Assembly (NCBI GenBank): GCA_950295325.1 | Contig: OX485807.1 | Span: forward strand, 35,184,440-35,248,439 | Length of the DNA stretch: 64,000 bases | Source: Polytrichum commune | Taxonomy: Eukaryota; Streptophyta; Polytrichopsida; Polytrichales; Polytrichaceae | Direction of reading: 5' to 3' | Shown: positions 32,819 to 44,711 of the stretch, one piece after another | Numbering within the stretch: the stretch's first letter is position 1 | Layout: each line of letters begins with the position of its first letter | Notes under the pieces: model-generated | The model's input: only the letters and a program-made list of their open reading frames with translations | What the model was told of the DNA's origin: nothing | Databases searched by the model: none | Translations under genes and position numbers: made by a program

Positions 32819-33708
32819 CCCCCTTTACATTTTCTCTTCTGGATTGCGGTGAGTTGGACTATGATTGTGGACTTGCTGAATAAAGCTTTCTTATTGTACA
32901 CCTTGCTAATGTGTTTTCTTGAGGGCATTGCTTTTTCTGGTACATGTTGTAAGCTCTTGCTAATCTAATAAAATTCCCAATAAACCTAAGTATCATAAGA
33001 CATATGTTTTTAAAGAGCTTGGATTACGTGTTCAAAATATGATAATTATTTTAAACTCAAAATACTAGTCAACATTTATTGGGGGACCTCAATGAACGTT
33101 TAAGGCACATGAAAATCTTTGCTTTCATAATATTCACACGAGTTCTAGAAATGACTAGAAAAACTGGTTACGGCATCGATTTGGATATGTGAACCATCTC
33201 GTACTTATCTCATGTTTCATATCGAAGGAGAAGTGGCCTTGTAGGGAAAAAGTAACCATTTAAGACCCAGTCACCTAAGTAGGTGAACTGACATCATTAA
33301 ACCCAAATTTTTAAAAGGTAGGGCACTTGGGTTTTGCTTAACCCTCCACTTGGTGACACTTCCTTCTCTGATACTGTCGGTTTCTCATAGAAAGCTATGG
33401 TGGATGTACCAATCTTGCTCCTTTTAGCTAATTTATGCATGAACTTGAGCTATGAAGGAGTTCCAGTTTTGGATTCAAGAAACTTGCCAGAATTGCTGAC
33501 GAATTTTGACGAACTCAGCCCAGAATTCGGTCGGAAGCTGCACAACAATGAGGATTGATAATAATCCTGGTTGCAGATTGCCTTGAGCTTTCAATCAGCT
33601 TGACTTTGCAAATTGACAAGTTTGGGCATGTCGAGGTACTTCCCAATCCTCAGCTTCTGCCATGTAGCATCATGTGTTGTTTTTCATGTTTATTTTTTGT
33701 GCCTTGCC
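32819..33708. other. Spacer with an unassigned gene-like stretch
   Basis: It contains one copy of the dispersed repeat described at 30,480 (about 32,990-33,110). A 54-codon frame from about 33,400 (MVDVPILLLLANLCMN) is not recognised. The right end carries the GCCTTGCC target sequence of the next element. Confidence 0.35.
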
Positions 33709-34424
33709 CTCGGGGGGTGCACCTTTCATTAAAACCTAGAATCACGTGCGTTCACTGCATACTCTAAAAACCCCCTATATACAAGTTATTTTTTGTGAAA
33801 TGAAGTAATACACATACAATTGCAACAATAAATATACAAGTGACAATATGTATACACAAAAAAACATCCATTCATATATAGTCATTAACATAAGTATACA
33901 AATATACTTTTGAACAATAATCAACCCCTATAATATGTATAACAAAATATCCTAGCTTTCATCAGCAAAGTCGTTAAAAACTTTTTCATCTCCCGGATGT
34001 AACTCATAAACATTTGATTCACCAATATATGTCATTGTAGCCAATGCAATTATTGTCTCTAAGTCTACCATCAAATGATCAGTAAGATCATATGTCCACT
34101 TGTTGTTAGCCCCTTTTTGATATCAACATAAACCAATCTCCACGTTTGATGGACGGTCCATCAAGTCAATTGGATCCCTATACTCCACCCAACGATTACA
34201 AAACTTCCTCAGCATCCGATATGAAAACTTATGATATGTAGTATAGTAACAATATCATACAAGTACAATTATTGTATACTTTTTAAAGGCCTTCCATATA
34301 TGTACGTAACTATAAATTATAACATGTATACCATATGTATACGTAATACGGCAAGGTCCAAATCAATACCCCTCTTGTGCACTCACGTATACTCGTACAT
34401 GTTTAGTACAGTGCACCCCCCGAG
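33709..34424. mobile_element. 0.72-kb TIR transposon, copy 2, perfect 8-bp TSD
   Basis: It has the same ends and body as the copy at 32,101. It is flanked by a perfect 8-bp duplication, GCCTTGCC (33,701-33,708 and 34,425-34,432). The two copies lie 0.9 kb apart in the same orientation and differ at few positions, which suggests recent, separate insertions rather than a tandem duplication, since each has its own target octamer. Confidence 0.92.
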
Positions 34425-34629
34425 GCCTTGCCGCTGTCTCTCTAGGATTTCAGCAAATCTCTTGGTGAGTGTTGATGAGGAGGATGCTGTAGGAAGACGC
34501 CATAGCCAGCTGAAAAGGGATTTTGGCTGCAGGTGTTGTTTTCCACGTTTAATGGGACCTCTACGTCATTTCTGATACAAACTTCAGCGTTTGCTGCTGT
34601 AAGGTATGTATGTGGCCCTATTGTGGGCA

Positions 34630-35520
34630 TTTCCAACTCAGTTCGGAAATCGCTTCATCCAGTTTGCAATTGCAATGAATCACGAAATTTGTCATTTCAA
34701 GTTTCAGAATTGCAGGAGAGATGCAAAAGTTACTAGAGCCCAAAGCGAAGATTCTCTTACTCTTTGAAACGATGACATAGGCTCTCCCATTTGAGATGTT
34801 CACTGTTAGACCTACTCCACATACATGTTTGGCTGGAGGTTCGTCTGGGCGACTGTCTCAGCCAGTTAGCAATTTAGCAATTGAAAATCAACGAAGATTG
34901 CCATTTCAAGTTTCACAATCGGAGTAGAGATGCAAAAGTTACAAGAGTCCAAACTAGAGATTCTCTTGCTCTTTAAATGATCACATAGACCCTCCCAATT
35001 GTGATGATGTTCACTATGAACCTAGAATGGTGTCCATATTTTGAGCATGTAGTCCATTCTCATCGTAAGACATGTATGTCTATTTGGTTTCGGTGTCCAT
35101 TCGTTTTACAAGCCTTGCCATATGCTACTCCAATATAGGCATCCCATTAAGAAAAATGACCACTTAAGTCCCACAGACCTTAATTTTATTGACAGTCTCC
35201 ATACCTTAATTCAGGTCACGTGAATGCTCGACAGCAACCTCAATTCCTCTCACCATAACCTAAAAGGCATATGAGATTCTGCTGAGGCTTATATGGAAAT
35301 TACGCTTCATCTTCAAGGTGAAGTTGTATTCTTGACAGATATGGGCCCATGTTCATGTCCATCTTTGGGTCAGATCCGGAATTGGCTCATCCGTTTAGCA
35401 ATTGCATTGAATCATGTAGATCGGCATGTCGAGTTTCCGGAATGGAGTTGAGATGCAAAAGTTATAGGAAGGGATCACATAGACCCTTCCAATTGTGTGC
35501 ACCACTGAACATAGAATGTG
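34630..35520. repeat. Three diverged tandem copies of about 300-400 bp
   Basis: The block containing AATTGCAATGAATCACG, CATTTCAAGTTTC, GAGATGCAAAAGTTA and ATCACATAGACCCT-like text recurs near 34,650-34,810, 34,860-35,020 and 35,380-35,520. No long frame survives. The function is unknown. Confidence 0.6.
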
Positions 35521-36348
35521 CTACAAAATTAAGTTGTCATATACCACTCAAATATAGGTGTCCAATTTAGAAGAGTACTCCCGTAAGGCCCACATCCTTT
35601 TAGGTATGGTTGAAAAGGGAAGCGCAGATTTCAGTGTGCTCAAATCAACCTTGAAATGTTGATAAAGTGTTGGGACAAAAGCTCAAGGACATTGAGCATC
35701 AACACACAATGAAGCATCAACAAAAATCAGACCTCTCGTGATTTAGTTATGGTCATTGGAAGGGCATGTTTGTTGATTCCTTAATTGAATACATAGGTCC
35801 TTCCAATTGCATTCACTATTGAGCGTGGAGTAGTTACTAACTTTAAAGACATAATCCAATCTCTTTCAAGTGTGTGTCTTTATGATGTTTGGTTCTTTGA
35901 TCCTCACCTAACCACACACCAATCAAGTATAGGTTTCTGATTAAGAAAAGTGACCAAGTAAGACCCGCATAGCTTCTAACACATGCTATACAACGATTTG
36001 CTCGAGCCTTCAAGTTTCATGGCTTAAGATGTCGTGAAATTGGCTTCTTCCATGCATATGGTTGTGGATGCCCCCTGGTCAACCATTTGGCTATTGCCGC
36101 ATGTGCGATAAATGTGATGTATTCTATTTCATTCTAGTTCTAGGTTGCTTTGAGCTGTTATGTAACACTATTAGCTTTAGATTAACTGTGTTTCTTTATT
36201 CTTATTTTGTGGTTTGGTGGTTCCTGTAATGTCTTAGTAAGTGTCTTCTGAGCCTCAATACTTCCAAGGATATCATTCTCTGGTCCCTGCTAACGTTCTG
36301 ACATCTTATCCTAAATAGTCAGAGACAAGAATTGGGTTCTCTTGATGG
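35521..36348. other. Unassigned stretch with one inverted dispersed repeat
   Basis: It contains the inverted copy (about 35,730-35,960) of the dispersed repeat described at 30,480. No gene was seen. Confidence 0.45.
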
Positions 36349-36356
36349 CTCAAGAA

Positions 36357-36560
36357 CAGTGATCGGTTGAGATCCGAGTGTTTGCAAGTCCAACCGGTTA
36401 CATGTTGACATCCTCCGGTTTTCCTATATTAAATTGGGGTATATTCTATAAATTCCTGAAAAATGATCAGTAATTTTCCTGCACTCTTCAACTTCAACCG
36501 GTTGTTTCTCAAACACAACCGGTTCATTTGTAACTAACTGCCGGTTCTCCCCGATCATTG
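36357..36560. mobile_element. hAT-like MITE carrying AACCGGTT motifs, copy 1
   Basis: The ends are CAGTGATCGG and, inverted, CCGATCATTG. A perfect 8-bp duplication CTCAAGAA flanks it (36,349-36,356 and 36,561-36,568). CA-TG type ends and an 8-bp duplication are hallmarks of hAT elements. The 204-bp body contains several CCGGTT/AACCGG motifs and no coding capacity. An inverted-orientation relative lies at 42,397. Confidence 0.9.
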
Positions 36561-36692
36561 CTCAAGAATATTTATTTGAAGTTGGATAGGCAGCTAAATA
36601 GTTGACTGCAAACCTGAACATGATAAACATTTTCAACTGTAACCATGGGAAAGGTTTACAATTTCCTTCCAACATTAGAGTTATTCGTTAAG

Positions 36693-36999
36693 TCAACTAG
36701 AGTTTTGGTTGGGAGTTGGTTGATTTGCATACCATACTTTCCATGTTTGGTAAGTTTTTTTGTGCATGCTTGAAGCCGGTGTGGAGGTTTGAACAAAGAA
36801 TTTTCTATATCGGTTCAAGGAAGGCTAAACTCATTTTGACATGCCAAGAGGTGCTAATATGAGTTTGGCCCCCAATGAACCACTATAGAAAGTTCTTTGT
36901 TTAAACCTTGGCACCCACTCCAAGCGTGCACCAAAAACTTACTGAACATGGAAAGTATGGCATGCACAACAACCAACTCCCGACCAAAACTCCAGTTGA
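36693..36999. mobile_element. Fold-back MITE with arms of about 120 bp
   Basis: The left end TCAACTAGAGTTTTGG and the reverse complement of the right end, TCAACTGGAGTTTTGG, differ at one base, and similarity continues inward for about 120 bp (GGGAGTTGGTTG, CCATACTTTCCATGTT, GTTTGAACAAAGAA). The arms surround a centre of about 60 bp. No coding capacity and no certain target duplication were seen. Confidence 0.8.
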
Positions 37000-37395
37000 A
37001 ATAAAGGATGACCCTCTTCCCATATGTTGAACATTAACTTGAAGAGTTCCTTCAATGTCTCTCTTATTGCCTTCTTCCTGACCATAATATACTCAAGTAT
37101 GTAATTTTTGCTATTTCAGGATTACAGAGTAATATATTCCATCACTTAAAGTCAAGAGAGGCCAGTACATATTTACTCAGTACATTATGCCAGCACCGTC
37201 ATAAATGACATGCCTGGTCCAGAAGGGTCAAGGCTACGATATTGGATTTAAGTGCAATTATCATGACTTCATCAGCAAAGACACTGAAAAACATGCAGAC
37301 TGAAAACACACAAGATTGATATTATCAGCAACACTGTGGGTTTCTTCCACTATACTTCAGGAAAAGGTATTCTTGTCAAGTTTGTTCATACAACC

Positions 37396-40300
37396 ATGGC
37401 AAAGCGTAAGTCTAATGTGGAGACAACCGGAAGGCTCGCTCAATTCCATGTGGATAACCTCGGGGTTGGTAGCTCTCGTACATCGGATCCTTTTATAATC
37501 GACCTTTTGAATTGGTATTGCTTCTTCTCACCTAGTGGCTACGGAGATGTTTCCTCTACAGTTTAATGTCCTAAGATTTATGCTTATTATAAGCTTCTCA
37601 ATTAATCATTACAGCGGGTGATGTCATGATATGAATCCAAGCTTGAAGGTAGCATGGGCGCCAGACAAAGACTAGTATTGTTCTTGTGTGTTTTCATTAT
37701 AAATTTTTCTTTTAACAGGAATCTTTGGAATCATTCATGCAGTATGGAGTCGGTAGCTGTCTCATTACTGTTCAGAGATCTAATGATTTATAAAACACAG
37801 GCTTAATATCTTTCAGTGCTACCTGAATACTTAGCGAATGATACACGCAATATTGAGTCGACGCATAATTCAACCTTTTAAGATCTTGCAACTATAAAAT
37901 ATAGAAACAAAAGATGAAAATTGCTACCCTATGTTTTGATAGGCATTGATTCAATGTTGATGTGGTTTGATGTGGTTGAATCAACGTGAAATCAATTTTG
38001 GTGATCTATGGATTTAGAGGTTCATGATGTATAGATAAGACTGTCCTTGATTGCGGGTCCACTAAGCAAAGTCAAAAAAAGTTTGTCAAACTTATTGAAG
38101 GCAACTGAAACAGGTACTTGGATGTATGTAACAAGAGTCTCTGTTGTTTATCGGACATGGTTGTATATGCATGCAGGCGTTTTCACATTATGATGGGTCA
38201 ATCCCTAGATGTGTATCTTTACCACGAGAGATCCAACGAGCTAGATTTCACTGCTAGTTTTACTCTTCGCATGCTAGTCCGGGGGAGCAGCTGTCAGCCT
38301 TTTACATGCTCAAGTGTGACTGGTACATGACCTTTCCCCTGTTTCTTGTACATCACAAACTTCCAAGTGTGAAGTTATCATGTACTATTTATATACATAT
38401 TACACCTAGTAGTGTAAAACGTGATTATGTTACACATGAATCATAATAAATAAAATTATGATGATTGCGCACTTTGACACAAAATTAAATGGTAGTATAA
38501 GATGTTATTTCAAGAAATGAGTGTTTTAACATGATAATTTTGCCTCCGGAAATTTAACCCTGATTTGGCCAGCTGATTTGCATCTCAACTTTTTGTGCCT
38601 TCGATTTGGTTTCGAGGTTTTGTGAGATACTCATGTATTTTGCTGTTGCGGCGGCGGTGGCTGTGGGACAGTGACTGACAAGTTGCTGCCAAGCAAGGTC
38701 ATGTCGAATTCCAGTGTTCCAACGCCTTTCCGTGCCATGTCTAACCATGACAATTTGGTATGGTCTGTAAAATCTACAACGTATGCAAATTTTCTCCTTG
38801 AAGTGGAATTCCACGACTTGAGCTTTGTATCAGTGAATGTAAGTGTGCTCCACCTACCATTGTTTGTCATAGGTTGACTGAAAGAGTAAGTCCATGGACC
38901 TTTTACTGCCCACTTCATGAATTCTAATAATTACATCTGTCATTCTCCTTGCATATATACAACACTTTTGAGTATGAGCACAACTTACTCTTCATCCAAC
39001 TTCACATTAATGCAATGACATCAAACTTAAACATTGATCAATGCCTGTGAAACACAGTCTAGAGTTGTAGTTTAATCTTTCCTTTTGTATATCTTATTGT
39101 TGGACAACCGAATAGGCTGAATCATGAGCCGAATCAATCAATGTTTAATGAATCATCAGCTAATTGTTCAATCAGCATTGAAATGATACTAAACTCTGAA
39201 GGATATGTATCAACACTGACTAAACATTAAATGTTGGTCACTTGCAGTTTAAGACGTAGTCCATGCTTCCTTATGAGATAACACTGGTTACCCCTCTTGG
39301 CCCTTGTATTAAGGTAGATGTGCCTAATTCGGTTACCTATCTTAATTGGAACACCTCGATTTGAGTGGTATGCGATTTGGTGTGGCTCCAAGAACAAATA
39401 CCAAAAAGACATTCATTTTAAAGAGATCAAACTGCATGTACAAAATATGATCTCCAATTTAGGCTCAATAGTCAACATAATTGGGGAGACCTATATGACC
39501 ATGTAATGAGAACCATAGTCTTCACTTTGATAGTGAATAAGATATCCATACGAATTCCCTTCACAAATGTTAAGGCAAGTGGCTACCGCTTCCATTTAGA
39601 TTTTCTAACAATCTTGTACTAATCGCTTGTTTCATATCCTAAGAAAAGTGGGATGGTTAGAAAAAGTACCCATACAAGACCCATCTACCTTATAACCGGT
39701 TCTGTGGCATGGCCCTTCAGTGGCCCTTATGATTTAACAGTTTCATTGTTGTTGTCGTTATAAAAGGGCAATATGGTGCTCTCGATGTGCTCAAGTGAGG
39801 GACACATTCGATCGAAAGCGCAAAACAGGATCAAACGGTGCCTTAGTCGAATGCTCGACGAAGGACTACACACGGACGTGACGATTTTCTTATCAAGTGG
39901 AAGCGTGGGAGCCCACATGGCTGATCTTGCTTCGCGCTCTCCTGTCTTCAACTCCATGTTCGACCATGACTTGACGGAGAAACAATCTTCTACTGTGCAC
40001 ATCAACGACATGACCCTGGAGTCATGTCGTGCGTTGTTACACTACTTGTATGGGAACCCGGAGCATGAGGAGTTTCAAAAGCACCGGGAGGCCCTCGTCC
40101 GTGCGTCTCACAAATATGACATCCCGGACTTGAAGGATGCGTGCGAAGTTAGCTTACTCAATGACATTGATGTGCACAATGTGCTCGCAAGATTGCATGA
40201 CAGCTTGTTGTACGAGCTTGGCCACTTGAAACGCAAGTGTTTGCGCTACTTGTTTGAGTTTGGCAAAGTCCACGAGTTGCGGGAGGAGTTCGATGCATTT

Positions 40301-40408
40301 CTTCGCGAGGCCGATAAGGACCTCGTTGTCGAGCTTGTGCAAGAGCAGCTGAATTTCCACACAAATAGATGGCTTCTTGCGCTGGACTTGGTGAACCCCG
40401 AGGCCTAG
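37396..40408 (+). CDS. BTB/POZ domain protein, At1g21780-like, four exons
   Basis: Four exons reproduce the order of the plant At1g21780-type BTB protein as I recall it. Exon 1 (37,396-37,514) encodes MAKRKSNVETTGRLAQFHVD and a segment ending SDPFIIDLLN. Exon 2 (38,177-38,322) encodes FHIMMGQSLDVYLYHERS. Exon 3 (38,672-38,838) encodes LVWSVKSTTYANFLLEVEF. Exon 4 (about 39,800-40,408) holds the BTB fold with LSRMLDEGLHTDVTIFL, GAHMADLASRSPVFNSMF and LESCRALLHYLYGN, plus a C-terminal helical tail. Introns 1 and 2 join in phase 2 and phase 1, each completing a sensible codon; intron 3 fits phase 0. All coding segments are open. The role is probably substrate adaptor in a CUL3 ubiquitin ligase, known for the family. 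Introns carry dispersed repeats. The exon 4 start is the least certain point. Confidence 0.75.
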
Positions 40409-40605
40409 GATGCTCAATGGGATTTACCGGAAACATAAGCATTTGAGCGTCATCTCCAGCGAGCCCTCCGATTATGGCAACGTAAGGTTTAGATTGAGGG
40501 GCAAGGGTTATGTGATGTTCGAGGGAAGTTGTTCTCTTCCCCAATCCTGGAACGTCAGCTCAGGCACCAAATGGCTATGTCATCAGATGACATTGGTCCA
40601 ACCCA

Positions 40606-40700
40606 TGACACATAGGAGAAATTCAACAAGTTTCTTCTTGCAGTGCATAAGGACCTTGTTGTTGAGCTTCTGCAAGAGCAGCTGAATCGCCAAGCCATTG
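40606..40700 (+). pseudogene. Decayed copy of the BTB gene tail, fragment 1
   Basis: The sequence encoding the C-terminal block around KDLVVELVQEQLN of the BTB exon (40,318-40,357) recurs here in altered form (AAGGACCTTGTTGTTGAGC, then CAAGAGCAGCTGAAT). It is about 300 bp downstream of the intact gene's stop and has no functional frame. Confidence 0.7.
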
Positions 40701-40989
40701 GCCTTGGGTTGATCTCGTGGTGTAGAACGGTGGAAAGAAAAAGAGAGGAAAAAGGAAGAAGAACGACTCTGATATCGCGGCCGGCGTGAAGTATAGGGTT
40801 GCTTCATTGTCGAGTTTGTCTAAGTCTACGTGATTATGAAACAAGCATTAGAAGAATTAGAGAGCCCCTGAAGACTACTACATCCTTTTTAAGGTGAGCA
40901 CCTTGAACGGAAGCGGACAAGCTGGCTAGCATCTATCTCCTTCCCTCAAGGGCAAGCCCGTAAAGCTCTCACATGGTTGAATGAATATA

Positions 40990-41790
40990 TCCAGTTCACC
41001 TATATACAATCTGACCTCGTTAATACGGCACCCGTTTATATGATATCCGTTAATACGGCACCCGTTTATATGACACCCTCGATATTACGACACTTTTTTG
41101 CGAGACCAAACTTTCTAGTTCACAACTCCCTCTTTTGTACGACTACGACACTTGATGATGCGACATTTAGAATCTATGTTTTGTCATATTAAAGAGGTAG
41201 TTAATGTTGAAATTCCTTTCATCTATGTTATGTACATCTAAAATACATCCATTTTCACTTGGGAACTACTTGGGAACTTCACTTATCAATGGGCACTTAA
41301 TTAGGGTTACTAGGGTAGAATGGACATGGTGAGGGTTAGAGTGGGCTCCTGCCTAGTATGTGGCCTTGTACACATGTGATATAGTATCACCAATAACTCG
41401 ATACAAAACGTCATGCATCATTGTTGTCTAGTTTCTTAAGAGAACTCTTTATATTTTGGTGTTAATAAAATTATTCATTTTCAAAAGTTAGTTGGGAATT
41501 CGGATAAGATGACAGTTGCTAACTTGGGTAGGCAACACCAAAGATCTTTGCACACCTATTTCAAGAGTTCTTGAGAACATTTGTATTTGTTTGGAGTTAT
41601 AAGTTTTTAATTCATACCATCTATATTGCTTAAACTTGTTGTATATATTTGTAAGGTCATATTATTTTTGTTTTCGTATTCCCTCAATGATATGAAAATT
41701 TAACGTTGTTTGTCATATTAATGAGAAGACGACACCTGCATAATACGACTTTTTATGTGTTTTCCAAAGGTGTCATACTAAAGCGGGAGA
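40990..41790. repeat. Possible pogo-like MITE
   Basis: Left: two 30-bp direct units containing CGTTAATACGGCACCCG (about 41,018 and 41,048). Right (about 41,710-41,790): text with ACGACACCTGCATAATACGAC and GGTGTCATACTAA. Alternation of TAATACG and GACAC text at both ends recalls pogo/Tigger-type termini, but ends and duplication were not defined. Confidence 0.3.
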
Positions 41791-42004
41791 AGAATACTCC
41801 CACTATGATTGGGTGGGCCATAGGTGGTAAGGTCCACATGAAATCAAGTGCTAGGAAGGCAAAACAGTGACCAATATGGGCTTTGGTACACAAATCTTGA
41901 AAGGCACCGAGACATTTCCTTTCTTGATCAGTCACCATCTCCAATTTATCCAAATACATGTTGGCTTCTAGCATTTGTTGTTACGATGACATTGGTAAAA
42001 GTCA

Positions 42005-42110
42005 TGACCTGTGGGAAGGAATGCATCAATTTTATTCGCGAGGTAATAAAAAACTTGTGTTGAGCTCGCTCAGGAGCAGCCGAATCTCCTCAAAATGCAT
42101 GGCTTCTAGC
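42005..42110 (+). pseudogene. Decayed copy of the BTB gene tail, fragment 2
   Basis: GGAATGCATCAATTTTATTCGCGAGG followed by TTGTGTTGAGCTCGCTCAGG corresponds to the BTB exon region encoding EEFDAFLREADKDLVVELVQEQ. Frameshifts break it. Confidence 0.6.
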
Positions 42111-42329
42111 AGACTAGCACTACAGTTATAGATGTCATTACTAAATTCACATTCAAGCGACCGCAATCACTATAACATTCTTGAGCAGCCTATGTAGTCT
42201 ACCAGTGCAAATGGAACAATTATTCGGTTATCTGGAAACCCAAGAATGATTATTTCCGTTTGGGACACAACGATGGGTAGTTATACCAGCTTGGTTGGCT
42301 AAAGCTGGAGTATCCATCCTATGCGCTCA

Positions 42330-42690
42330 GAGTTTGGAGAAATTCACAATCTGTGGGAGGAATTCAACGATTTTCTTTTTGGAAACCGGCGATAAGCAAT
42401 GATCGGGGAGAACCAGCGGTTAGTTACAATTGAACCGGTTGAGTTTGAGAAATAACCGGTTGAAGTTCAAGACTGCAGGAGAATTACCGATTATTTTAGA
42501 GGAATTTATAGAATATACCCCAATTTAGTAAAGGAAAATCGGAGGATGTCAACATGCAACCGGTTGGACTTGCAAACACTAGGATCTCAACTGATTATTC
42601 CCAAAAATCGCCCCAAGCACTGTCGATAAGGAACTTGTTAGTAATCTTTGTGCAAGAGCATCTTAATGGGGTCATTCACGGTTGGGGTAG
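42330..42690 (+). pseudogene. Decayed BTB tail, fragment 3, split by a MITE
   Basis: The left piece (about 42,330-42,396) reads like FGEIHNLWEEFNDFL. The right piece (about 42,623-42,690) resumes with GATAAGGAACTTG and GTGCAAGAGCA. The two pieces flank the hAT-like MITE, whose target duplication lies on the codons for D-K. Confidence 0.65.
42397..42622. mobile_element. hAT-like MITE carrying AACCGGTT motifs, copy 2
   Basis: The ends are CAATGATCGGGG and, inverted, CCCCAAGCACTG. Flanking octamers GCGATAAG and TCGATAAG form an 8-bp duplication with one mismatch. The body is the reverse-oriented relative of the copy at 36,357 with about 22 extra bases near one end. It sits inside a decayed BTB tail fragment. 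Confidence 0.88.
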
Positions 42691-42699
42691 TACTTTTGG

Positions 42700-44080
42700 C
42701 CGGCTAACGGAAAACGGACTTTTTTGGATAACTTCACATGCTTGGTATGCTTAGATTTGTATTGTGAAGCATATTTTGATCATACCTACATTTCATACTC
42801 CATATCGAGTACACTGACAAAGTTAATTTAGAAGGAATAGGGTCATCTAAGATATCCTTTTGATTCCTTCAAGGACATTCAGGAGTGTTGTCTTAATTGT
42901 TCACCTTAGGATCAAGGAATGAAAAGGACAACAAGAATCAATCGAAACGATCCCAAATTTTTTCCTCACACTCATCGTTCAAGTGTGTACCAATAGAACC
43001 AAATATGTATTGAATAGCAATTGCCCAACTTTACATGTGGCACCAAACATGTCCAAATATACATATACTTACGGCCACACGTAAAAGGAACGTCTAGTAT
43101 TAGAATTGGACAAAAAATTTTATATGAATGGACACATGACACTTTTACCAAGGTACCAAGATACATAATAGGAAATAATTGACCACCAATGCACACTTAA
43201 ATAGAAAAAAAATGCCACTGATGTGGCCTAGGGTTTAGGGTTTAGGATGATTATTAAATAATAATAAAAATCTTTCTTGATAAAGCTTATGCACTATCTA
43301 CTTATTTATGTAAATTTTATTGATCAAATAATAGTAAATCATGATAAAAACCAAGATCAATGCGACAAAGTCCTTAAGTCCTTTGTCCCAAAAGTAGTAC
43401 GCCAACCGTGAATGGCCCCTAATGTCCTCAAAATATGTGGCTTTTAGCACTACCATTGGCATTTCAAGACCCATATTAATGCGACCACAATCTCTGCACC
43501 ACTAATTGTAAGGTAGAAGTGTGTTATTCGGATACATTTCTCTCTGCACCCACGGACGACACTTGTATGTGAGTGTAGAACGTAGAGCGGAGAGCGTAGA
43601 TTTGGAGAGCGGAGAGCATAGATGAAATAAAAATAGCAAACCTTCCAGATAAAAATAGGAAGGTTTCAAAAATAGACAAGAATATACCTGGAATATTCCA
43701 AAATCTGCCAAAATTAGAAGAAAAAAATTGGACCTATTTCCGTGGGAATTATAGGTCATAAAATAAACAAAAATGCCCTGAAATTGAATGGTCTCACTAA
43801 GTTTGGAGACCGCGAGGTGGTTGAATTGTTAAAACCATGGATGATTATAAGAAAAAATCAATGAAAATGGATTTTCTGAGATTGGTATAATTGAAGAATG
43901 AGTCAATCAAAATACAAAGGAATCAAAATAATCAACTTCCTTCGTTTTTATTCATCACTTTTCTCTTTGTCTTATATGTGAGTCGACTCTATAGCTTGGA
44001 CTTTAGCAATTATCGTTTGTGGCCGAATAGATTATATATTGGACTCATACCCAACATCATTGTATATACACTTGCATACA
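42700..44080. other. Unassigned AT-rich stretch with telomere-like run
   Basis: A short run of two TTTAGGG heptamers lies at about 43,227-43,244. No gene was recognised. A tandem-like GGAGAGCG text occurs near 43,590-43,620. Confidence 0.45.
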
Positions 44081-44550
44081 ATGGGTGATGAAAGAGACAT
44101 GTTTGCTGGATTAAAATGGGATAAGGAAATTAGAAGTCTAGGAGATCCTCATATTCCGGTTAATTTATCGCCAGAATTTTCGTTTGCTGCTGGAAATCGA
44201 AGTAGTGATGACTACGACCTGACTCCATTTTCGCAGTCTACACAAGCATGGAAGTGGAGGACGCGGGAGGAGCAAAAACAACGTGAAAAAAAAAAAAAAA
44301 AAAGCAGGAAGATGTGCCCGAGAAGGACGCTGATTTGGATGAAGACAAATCGAACGAAACGGAGGAGGAGGTGAAGGTGGAAGGGGAATCTTCAAAGTCT
44401 ATTTCATTTCGCGAACGGATGAGAGCCTTGCCGCCGCATCATCTTCCGCTGAAGGATCGAAAAAGAGATAAGACAGTTTCTTATATGGATTTGCTTCGAC
44501 CGGGTCCACCTTCCTCGGAATCATCCAAGAAGTATGCTAAACGAAAATAG
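44081..44550 (+). CDS. Unknown acidic protein gene with poly-A run in frame
   Basis: ATG at 44,081 opens MGDERDMFAGLKWDKEIRSL and remains open to a run of about 18 A at 44,286-44,303. The downstream frame, shifted by one base, encodes an acidic, Lys-rich segment (EDVPEKDADLDEDKSNETEE) and ends KKYAKRK with a stop at 44,550. Codon choice and composition on both sides look like one protein of about 156 residues. The break could be a sequencing error in the homopolymer, a true frameshift, or a slippage site. No family was recognised. It converges with the MULE gene. Confidence 0.5.
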
Positions 44551-44711
44551 AGTTGATAAACAAATGATACATTGTAATACGATACTTTGAATGGAATAAA
44601 CATAATCATTGAGATTATATCTTTATTATATCAATCAATTATTGCTTCACAAGAGGTCCAGAAATGGACACATATATCATATCCCAATGTATTGCTAGGC
44701 TGAGAGGAATT

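Noticed and set aside
38554-38918. A minus-strand gene with Pro/Gln-rich end
   Set aside because: The plus strand here matches exon 3 of the BTB gene with good splice sites and correct phase, so the minus frames are shadows.
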